A DNA stretch of 49,491 nt from an uncultured Prevotella sp. (lineage in GTDB: Bacteria > Bacteroidota > Bacteroidia > Bacteroidales > Bacteroidaceae): the NCBI GenBank assembly GCA_945830055.1, contig CALZXH010000009.1, positions 1 through 49,491 of the forward strand, read 5' to 3'. This document shows, in pieces, positions 43,111 through 49,491 of this stretch. A program made the position numbers and the translations under genes. Every line of letters starts with the position of its first letter. Positions within the stretch are counted from its first letter, which is position 1. A model generated the notes under the pieces. The model worked only from the letters and a program-made list of their open reading frames with translations. It was not told the origin of the DNA and did no database searches.

Positions 43111-46100
43111 ATGCTTAAAACGCTACGATACTTTACCATTCTCTTTATTTGGTTTATCATCAGCATTTACCTGTTTGTATTGTGCGTCATCCAGATTCCT
43201 TCCGTCCAACAATTCATGGGCAGACAGACGTCCAGCATATTGGCAAGCCTACTGGACACCGAAGTATCCATCAAGCGAGTAAACATAGGCTTTTTCAACC
43301 GCATAGTGCTCGATGATGTGAGCCTGTATGACCAGGAACAACAGCCGCTGCTCACCACCCGACGAATGGCAATCAGAGTGGACGTGCCACAATATCTTAC
43401 AACAGGCAGACTGGTTATCAATTCCGCCCAATTGATCGGATGCGATGTGCATCTGAACAAGAAAGATTCTCTGACGGCACTGAACTGCCAGTTCATCATC
43501 GACAAATTGTCTTCCTCTTCCGAGACGGATTCTTCTCCCATCAATCTGTCTATTGGTTCTCTGATTATCCGTGACTGCAATCTGTCATACCACCGTTCAG
43601 ACATGCCTGCCGTAACAACATCGTTTGACAAGCATCATATCAGCCTGCAACACATCAGCGCGCATTTCATTCTGGGCAAACTGTCTCCAGACTCTGTGTC
43701 CCTCAGGGTCAAACGATTGACTTTCCAAGAGCAAGCCGGCTTTCAGATGGACAAGCTGTCGTTCTCTCTGAAGGCCAACAGGGAAGCATGCGCTGTCAGT
43801 GATTTTATCCTGGCACTGCCCCATTCCATGCTATCCATACCTTATTATTCAGCGAACTACACGCTGGAGCCCCAATACTCGCTGCTATCCGGCAAAGGGA
43901 TTTTTGACAAGAATTTCAAACATGAGGGTAGTATCACCGCCACCCTTTCCACGGAAGACATCAGAGGAATTCTTCCAGCTGACATCCGTTTACCTGAAGA
44001 TGTCATTACACTATCATGCAAAATCTCCGGAAAATACAAGCAGTTAGATATCAGCAAATTCCAATTATCTGCTAAAGAAACGGATTTATCTGTTGACATG
44101 AACATGGAAGCAGACTTTTCTTCGGAACGTCCTCTGTGGGCAGGCAGGTTTGACAAGCTGTCGTTTACTCCTGCAGCCATATTGCACCTGATGGGCGAGG
44201 CCAAAGGAAAGTCCATGGATCCTTCACCGGAATTACAGAGTTTAGGCAATATCACCTGCAAGGGTATCGTGTGCACCACACCCTCCCATCTATTACAAGC
44301 AGAACTATCCACCTCTACACGTTTCGGAAACATCAAGACAGACGTTTCCTACACCACCCTACACCAATTGAGCGGAAGCATCAAGACAGGACTACTGGCA
44401 TTGGGCGATCTCAACTCAAAAGCATTACAGCACATAGGCAGTCTTGGTCTCGAAGCTGAAGTAAAGGGAATCTGGGAGCCTGACCTGCCTTTGCACCATC
44501 AAAATCTTGCTCTAAAGGCAAACATTCCGGTACTTCAGTATAAGGATTACACCTACCGCAATATTGCCGTGAACGGAACATTGAAAGACAAGGTGTTGAG
44601 TTCTCAAATCAGACTGGAAGATGCCAATGCCAATGTATCCCTGTCGGGAATGCTCTCGTTATTGTCTGACAGCAAAACATTCTCACTGCAAGGCAGCATT
44701 GACGCGCTGAATCCCCGGCAACTGAACCTAAGTTCAAAATGGCAAGATGCCGTTTTAGCAGCCGACATAGATTTAGAGTTCAAAGGCAACAGCATTGATG
44801 ACATGACCGGGCATGCAGAGATAAACAGGTTCAGGATGAAGACAGCCGACACTACCTACACCCTTCGTCAACTGCGATGTACGGCACAACACACCTCACA
44901 ATCGGACAATATCTCCATCAAAGGCGACTTCATCGATGCCTCACTTGTGGGGAAATACAGACTAAGCACTATACCCGTACAACTCTGGGCACTCATCAAA
45001 GAGAAACTCTTCAAGCATGAAGAGACCAATGACAGACGGATGGTGGCAAGCACACAAAACAAATTTACTTTTGATGCTACAGTTACAGATGTGGCATGGG
45101 CAAAACATCTGCTCCTTCAACCTATTGCCATTCAGCAACCCATCCGCCTGCACTGCGATGTCAACGACGCATTGGAACTCATCTCACTCAATGCAGATCT
45201 GCCGGCTTTCAGCTGGAACGAAGAGAACTACAGGGAAGGCTTGTTGGTACTATTCAACAGAGAAGACAAACTGTTTTATGATGCCAACATCATACGCCTG
45301 GAAGACAACAATGTGAGTACAAGATTCAATGGGAATGGCGCATTGGCAGAGGGGATACTGACCAATTCCTTCACATGGAACAGAAACGACAGTTACAATA
45401 ACCGTGGAGAGATCAATTTCACCTTGCAAGGAACACAATATAATAATCTGGTCTATAAAGACTCGTGGGGTACATTGATACACATATTGCCCTCTTCCAT
45501 ACATATCAACGGTACTCCCTGGCAAGTCAATCCCGCATCAATCTATTACACAAAGGACTACTTGTCTTTCCGGCAGTTCTCCATCCAAAACAAAACCCAG
45601 TTTGTCCGCATTGACGGCACAGCCACCAATCATCCTTCTGACACCATCAAAGTGGGCTTCAGCGGTGTAGATGTAGGATATGTATTGGACCTGGTCAATT
45701 TTCATGCTGTAGAATTTGACGGCAAGGCAGGAGGAGTGGCCTACCTGTCACAACCGTTCAATCAACTTGCTGCCAAAGCAACAGTGAAAGTAGATAATTT
45801 CCTATTTGAAAAGGGACGTATGGGAACCCTCCATGCACAAGTGCACTGGGACAATTCCAGAAAGCGCATAGTCATTGATGCACTTGCAGACGACGGGCAG
45901 GATGCCATTACCGACATACGGGGATATGTGGCTCCCGGTTCGCCCGGAGAAATTGATCTTGGCATTGAAGCGAAGGGAACCCACATTGATTTCCTCCATT
46001 CCTTTACCTCCAGCTTTTTGGAGTCGGTTGGCGGTCACTCCTATGGAAAACTGAACGTAGTGGGACCACTCAATGCCATCAATCTGGTAGGCAAGATAGC

Positions 46101-47640
46101 CGTTGAGGGCAGCGCCACCGTATCTTCCTTGGGATGCAGATACCACCTACTTGGCGATACCCTATTTCTCAAGCATGACACCATCATGCTGAACAACATC
46201 CGCATACGTGATGATTTCGGACAGTCGGGCACCATCAACGGACATCTGTCACATACCAACCTCACCCGACTGCGCTATGATATGACGGTGAAGGCGAACA
46301 ACCTGATGGCATACAACTTCAACTCCTTCGGCGACAATACATTCTACGGCAACGTGTATGTGGATGGATCTGCCCACATCAGTGGACACAGCGGCTTTCT
46401 GCAAATTGATGTAGATGCCACTCCCAGGGAAAAGACCTTCTTTGTATATAACACCAGTTCTCCCGAAATGACATCATCACAGGATTTCATCACATGGAGA
46501 GCCAAAACGGAAGGTCCCATATTCGACATGCATCCTACAGACAATCAGCATGGAAGCAGAAAGGACGCCGACACCCGCAACATGCACGATGACGTCATAA
46601 CAAATGCACAGGAAGAAAAATCGGATGTGTTCATCAACTTCATCATTAGGAGCAACAAGCTCGCAGAATTGCGACTGCTGATGGATGCGAAGACAGGAGA
46701 CTGTATCAGCCTGTGGGGTGACGGCATCATCCGGGCGTCTTACCACAACAAGGGACCGTTCAACATGTATGGAACCTACGTAGTGAACCGCGGCACCTAC
46801 AATATCACCATACAGGACATCCTGAAAAAGAACTTTGCCTTTACCCAAGGCGGTTCCATTCTTTTCGGAGGTGACCCTTATGCAGCCCAACTTCGCCTGC
46901 AGGCCATACACACTGTCAATGGAGTATCACTCACAGACCTAAACCTGGGCAACAGCTTTTCCAATGGAAATACTACTAAGGTTTATTGTCTGATGAACAT
47001 CAGCGGACAGGCACGGGCTCCGCAGGTGGATTTTGACATTGACCTGCCAACCGTAAGCACAGACGAGAAACAGATAATCAAGAACCTGCTCAACAGTGAA
47101 GAAGAGATGAACAGACAAGTGGTGTATCTGCTGGGTATCGGCCGTTTCTATCCACCAAGCAACAACAACGCATCCATTGCCAACGACGGCAGGCAGAGTC
47201 AGACTTCACTGGCCATGCAGAGCCTGTTGTCAGGTACCATTTCCACACAGATCAACAACATGCTCAGCTCTGTCATCAAGAGCAATAACTGGAATATCGA
47301 AGCCAATATATCTACCGGTGACGAGGGATGGAACAATGCGGAATACGAAGGAATGCTTAGCGGAAGACTACTCAATAACCGTCTGCTCATCAACGGACAG
47401 TTCGGCTACCGGGACAATGCACGCACTGCCACCTCCGAATTTATCGGTGATTTTGACGTGAGATACCTGCTGACCCCATCTGGAAATACAGCCATCAAGG
47501 TGTACAACCAAACGAACGACAGGTATTTTACCCGTTCCAGTCTGAATACACAAGGCATCGGATTGATTCTCAAAAAGGATTTCAGCAGTCTGAAAGAACT
47601 GTTCAGTTTCAAGAAGAAGGGCGATCAGAATATCAGGTAA
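43111..47640 (+). CDS. tamB: TamB-like translocation and assembly protein
   Basis: A protein of about 1509 residues anchored by one N-terminal helix (YFTILFIWFIISIYLFVLCVI). A very long beta-rich body follows, of the AsmA/TamB type that spans the periplasm. The C-terminal TamB (DUF490) domain is recognisable: GPFNMYGTYVVNRGTYNITIQDILKKNFAF, GGSILFGGDPYAAQLRLQA and DFDIDLPT. It ends in strands such as GEDDARTATSEF-like GYRDNARTATSEFIGDFDVRY. It works with TamA/TamL to build the outer membrane; the TamL-type partner is at 6145-8355. ATG 43111 puts the anchor at the N-terminus; the longer frame from 43006 adds residues unlike the family. Confidence 0.88.
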   Translation: MLKTLRYFTILFIWFIISIYLFVLCVIQIPSVQQFMGRQTSSILASLLDTEVSIKRVNIGFFNRIVLDDVSLYDQEQQPLLTTRRMAIRVDVPQYLTTGRLVINSAQLIGCDVHLNKKDSLTALNCQFIIDKLSSSSETDSSPINLSIGSLIIRDCNLSYHRSDMPAVTTSFDKHHISLQHISAHFILGKLSPDSVSLRVKRLTFQEQAGFQMDKLSFSLKANREACAVSDFILALPHSMLSIPYYSANYTLEPQYSLLSGKGIFDKNFKHEGSITATLSTEDIRGILPADIRLPEDVITLSCKISGKYKQLDISKFQLSAKETDLSVDMNMEADFSSERPLWAGRFDKLSFTPAAILHLMGEAKGKSMDPSPELQSLGNITCKGIVCTTPSHLLQAELSTSTRFGNIKTDVSYTTLHQLSGSIKTGLLALGDLNSKALQHIGSLGLEAEVKGIWEPDLPLHHQNLALKANIPVLQYKDYTYRNIAVNGTLKDKVLSSQIRLEDANANVSLSGMLSLLSDSKTFSLQGSIDALNPRQLNLSSKWQDAVLAADIDLEFKGNSIDDMTGHAEINRFRMKTADTTYTLRQLRCTAQHTSQSDNISIKGDFIDASLVGKYRLSTIPVQLWALIKEKLFKHEETNDRRMVASTQNKFTFDATVTDVAWAKHLLLQPIAIQQPIRLHCDVNDALELISLNADLPAFSWNEENYREGLLVLFNREDKLFYDANIIRLEDNNVSTRFNGNGALAEGILTNSFTWNRNDSYNNRGEINFTLQGTQYNNLVYKDSWGTLIHILPSSIHINGTPWQVNPASIYYTKDYLSFRQFSIQNKTQFVRIDGTATNHPSDTIKVGFSGVDVGYVLDLVNFHAVEFDGKAGGVAYLSQPFNQLAAKATVKVDNFLFEKGRMGTLHAQVHWDNSRKRIVIDALADDGQDAITDIRGYVAPGSPGEIDLGIEAKGTHIDFLHSFTSSFLESVGGHSYGKLNVVGPLNAINLVGKIAVEGSATVSSLGCRYHLLGDTLFLKHDTIMLNNIRIRDDFGQSGTINGHLSHTNLTRLRYDMTVKANNLMAYNFNSFGDNTFYGNVYVDGSAHISGHSGFLQIDVDATPREKTFFVYNTSSPEMTSSQDFITWRAKTEGPIFDMHPTDNQHGSRKDADTRNMHDDVITNAQEEKSDVFINFIIRSNKLAELRLLMDAKTGDCISLWGDGIIRASYHNKGPFNMYGTYVVNRGTYNITIQDILKKNFAFTQGGSILFGGDPYAAQLRLQAIHTVNGVSLTDLNLGNSFSNGNTTKVYCLMNISGQARAPQVDFDIDLPTVSTDEKQIIKNLLNSEEEMNRQVVYLLGIGRFYPPSNNNASIANDGRQSQTSLAMQSLLSGTISTQINNMLSSVIKSNNWNIEANISTGDEGWNNAEYEGMLSGRLLNNRLLINGQFGYRDNARTATSEFIGDFDVRYLLTPSGNTAIKVYNQTNDRYFTRSSLNTQGIGLILKKDFSSLKELFSFKKKGDQNIR

Positions 47641-47680
47641 CCCTTTCCATACTCCAACCAGGCATCAGCAGAAAGGACTG

Positions 47681-48307
47681 TTACAATTCATATAGTTCTT
47701 CAAATAGTTCCCGTAGTCTGATGGGATTTTCTGCCAGTTCCCTCACTTTCTTCAGGTTCTTTTCATTCTCTGAACCTTGAATCCACAGTTTCATATAACC
47801 ATGACTTGAGTATTTCTCTTCCAAATGTTCGCAAAACCGCTTCCATTGCTGCTCTTTGTCCAATTCAGGATAATGCTCCTTGCCAAATTGGATGCAACGC
47901 AAAAACACATGACGGGGAGTCAAGTCTCTGTCGGCTTCAGCCACTATTTTACCGTAAATGCTTCTGGGAGCATGCGAGGCTGATGCCCTATGATCTTCAA
48001 CAGCCTCTTTCATGATATGGAGCTGCTCTTTGGAAAACCATTTCTTCAACCGGGCATCCTGTTGCAGTATTCTCCCGCCAGTGAGGTGATGTATTGCCCT
48101 TGGTCCTGCCAGTCCCAAGTCGTGGTATGCAGCCACCACGTACACCATGTTGATATCCGCACCGGTAGTCTTTACCATCTGCAATGCACGCTTTATCACT
48201 CCCGTCACATGAGCTATGTTATGGGCAGAATCAAAAGAGGCATATCTCGGTAGGATATTCTTCTCTACAAACTCCACTAAATCCAAATCGGGCGAATGAA
48301 GCATCAT
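47681..48307 (-). CDS. HD-domain phosphohydrolase
   Basis: A 208-residue metal-dependent HD-domain protein. Metal ligands are visible as His29/His33 in SAHNIAHV, the His62-Asp63 pair in AAYHDLGL, EDHR, and the later Asp in AEADRD. The layout fits small nucleotide- or pyrophosphate-type phosphohydrolases. The exact substrate cannot be told. ATG 48307 is preferred to a TTG at 48328, because the promoter -7 box (48326-48333) would fall on that codon. It is convergent with tamB and divergent from menA. Confidence 0.85.
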   Translation of the reverse strand: MMLHSPDLDLVEFVEKNILPRYASFDSAHNIAHVTGVIKRALQMVKTTGADINMVYVVAAYHDLGLAGPRAIHHLTGGRILQQDARLKKWFSKEQLHIMKEAVEDHRASASHAPRSIYGKIVAEADRDLTPRHVFLRCIQFGKEHYPELDKEQQWKRFCEHLEEKYSSHGYMKLWIQGSENEKNLKKVRELAENPIRLRELFEELYEL

Positions 48308-48322
48308 TGGCAATTCTATTTT

Positions 48323-48353
48323 TTGCAAATTTACACATTATTGATTACTTTTG
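48323..48353 (+). promoter_or_regulatory. Promoter of menA
   Basis: TTG 48323-48325 and TACTTTTG 48346-48353 are spaced by 20 bp, about 30 nt before the ATG at 48384. It is interleaved with the divergent HD-gene promoter. Confidence 0.75.
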
Positions 48354-48356
48354 CAA
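48326..48356 (-). promoter_or_regulatory. Promoter of the HD-domain gene
   Basis: On the minus strand TTG (48354-48356) and TAAATTTG (48326-48333) are spaced by 20 bp, leaving about 18 nt to the ATG at 48307. Each -33 element directly abuts the -7 box of the opposite promoter. Confidence 0.7.
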
Positions 48357-48383
48357 CGAAAAGCGGAAAAAACAAGAGTTACC

Positions 48384-49292
48384 ATGACAAACAGACAACC
48401 CCATATCCAAACCAATTCTTTCAAAGCCTGGTGTATTGCCGCACGTCCTAAAACGCTTTCCGGTGCAGCTGTTCCTGTAATGATAGGACTTGCCCACGCC
48501 TATGCCGATACATCAGGCACATCCACGTTCCAATGGACTCCTGCCGTCCTCTGTATGCTGTTTGCGTTTGTGATGCAGATAAACGCCAATCTCATCAACG
48601 ATTTCTTTGATTTCAAGAAGGGAATCGACGACACCTCCCTGCGCTTAGGTCCCCGCAGGGCCTGTGCACAGCACTGGATTACCCTCCGTGCCATGAAGCA
48701 TGCCATTGCCGGTGTCACCTGTCTGGCTTGCGCGCTCGGACTTCCGCTGGTTTATTTTGGCGGACTTGCCATGATTCTGATAGGAGTGCTGTGTGTCGTG
48801 TTCTGTTTTCTATATACCACCCACTTGTCGGGCAAGGGACTGGGTGATGTGCTGGTATTGGTATTTTTTGGCATAGTGCCCGTATGCGCCACCTATTATA
48901 TCCAGTGCCATCACCTGACCTGGCAGGTATTTCTCTCTTCCATCTCCTGCGGACTGGTGATTGACACGTTGCTGGTGGTCAACAACTACCGCGACCGATT
49001 TACCGACCTGCTTCATCGGAAAATGACACTCGTGATACGCATAGGCGAAAAACGCTCCCGTCTGCTGTATTTTCATCTGGGTATGGCGGCTTGTCTGTTG
49101 GGCATTGTCCACTGTTTCCACGGGCAGCCCATGGCATTTGTGCTCCCATTGCTGTATCTGTTGATGCACACGTTCACCTATCTGCACATCGTACGTATAG
49201 ACAGGGGAAAGGCCCTCAACCTATGTCTCGGTGAAACCGCACGCAACATGTTTTTCTATGGTTTGCTGGTATCTGTCGGCCTGCTTCTATAA
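48384..49292 (+). CDS. menA: 1,4-dihydroxy-2-naphthoate polyprenyltransferase
   Basis: A 302-residue UbiA-family membrane enzyme that attaches the isoprenoid tail in menaquinone synthesis. The first Asp-rich motif is NLINDFFDFKKGIDD (Asp73, Asp76), and the second is VVNNYRDRFTDLLHRKMTLVIRIG. About eight to nine hydrophobic helices are seen. The opening WCIAARPKTLSGAAVPVMIG is typical of MenA. Start ATG 48384; the in-frame TTG at 48351 lies within the promoter. No other men gene is in the window. It ends just before the 22-bp palindrome array. Confidence 0.93.
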   Translation: MTNRQPHIQTNSFKAWCIAARPKTLSGAAVPVMIGLAHAYADTSGTSTFQWTPAVLCMLFAFVMQINANLINDFFDFKKGIDDTSLRLGPRRACAQHWITLRAMKHAIAGVTCLACALGLPLVYFGGLAMILIGVLCVVFCFLYTTHLSGKGLGDVLVLVFFGIVPVCATYYIQCHHLTWQVFLSSISCGLVIDTLLVVNNYRDRFTDLLHRKMTLVIRIGEKRSRLLYFHLGMAACLLGIVHCFHGQPMAFVLPLLYLLMHTFTYLHIVRIDRGKALNLCLGETARNMFFYGLLVSVGLLL

Positions 49293-49305
49293 GACACAAA
49301 AAAAC

Positions 49306-49383
49306 GAAGGTACCTTCGGAAGCCATCGAAGGTATCTTCGTAAGCCAATGAAGGTACCTTCGGAAGCCATCGAAGGTACCTTC
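49306..49383. repeat. 22-bp palindromic tandem repeats, four units
   Basis: The 12-bp perfect palindrome GAAGGTACCTTC occurs at 49306, 49350 and 49372, and as GAAGGTATCTTC at 49328, at an exact 22-bp step with GGAAGCCATC-like linkers. It begins 14 bp after the menA stop and may act as a terminator or protein-binding array. It lacks the unique spacers of a CRISPR. Confidence 0.9.
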
Positions 49384-49491
49384 ATTAAAACGGGCATAAT
49401 CTTACCTGACTATGACTGATTTTACTTCACAGAATGTTTGATAATTTACTACTTCACTTCACAGCCTTTTCAAAGTCTTCCTAAAAGACTC
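49384..49491. other. Window end, no feature
   Basis: About 110 bp after the repeat array with no recognisable gene start or RNA; the sequence is cut at the window end. Confidence 0.5.

Noticed and set aside
49306..49383. CRISPR array
   Set aside because: Units are only 22 bp and the linkers are near-identical rather than unique spacers; no cas genes nearby.

Overview
The window looks like a chromosomal segment from a member of the Bacteroidales, most likely Prevotellaceae. The signs are Bacteroidota-type promoters (TTG about 20 bp before TAnnTTTG) ahead of many genes, a short primary sigma factor of about 290 residues, a lipidated TamA-like protein (TamL type), a periplasmic two-component-propeller protein, SusD-free surface and capsule-sugar genes, and intergenic repeats typical of this group. 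The genus assignment is inference; no rRNA or tRNA gene was seen.

Region 1 (1-2594) is accessory. It holds an Abi_2/AbiF-like HEPN gene with its own promoter and, between promoter and start codon, a compact hairpin ending in seven T. Next come the C-terminal stub of a tyrosine recombinase, a GC-rich structured dispersed repeat (copy 1), and about 500 bp of hairpin-forming tandem repeats. Region 2 (2595-16400) is mostly ordinary: an exported protein, a propeller/Y_Y_Y sensor that lacks any kinase domain, a TamL-type outer-membrane assembly lipoprotein, a SpoU/TrmH methyltransferase, a GH25 lysozyme, a clostripain-family lipoprotein, glnS with TPR and DedA genes, and mannose-1-phosphate guanylyltransferase. 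Region 3 (16418-18687) completes the GDP-fucose pathway (gmd, fcl). Region 4 (18891-29921) is a tightly packed run: primary sigma factor, DUF5686-like outer-membrane protein, AddA-like and AddB-like helicase-nuclease subunits (ATGA overlaps), then htpG. Region 5 (30051-32126) has a membrane protein and a stand-alone bifunctional hisB.

Region 6 (32127-35990) is AT-richer and accessory-looking. A signal-less sugar-binding-protein homologue has a perfect 8+8 bp palindrome upstream and ends exactly where a 356-bp inverted-repeat element begins (copy 2 of the structured repeat). Directly abutting is a second element bounded by perfect 19-bp inverted repeats, then two tandem-repeat arrays, a candidate 53-residue exported peptide and a GT8 glycosyltransferase. 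Region 7 (36038-42873, minus strand) has phosphoglucomutase/phosphomannomutase, two related exported TPR proteins and gyrA, whose quinolone-resistance region carries Arg where Ser is usual. Region 8 (43111-49292) has TamB, an HD phosphohydrolase and MenA, the last two driven by interleaved divergent promoters, and ends in a 22-bp palindromic tandem array.

The most promising material for new biology is (a) the AbiF-like gene with its candidate small RNA, (b) the dispersed structured repeat, whose two copies show compensatory base changes, and (c) the 19-bp inverted-repeat element that could be an invertible switch near a glycosyltransferase. All are read by eye; no database search or folding was run.
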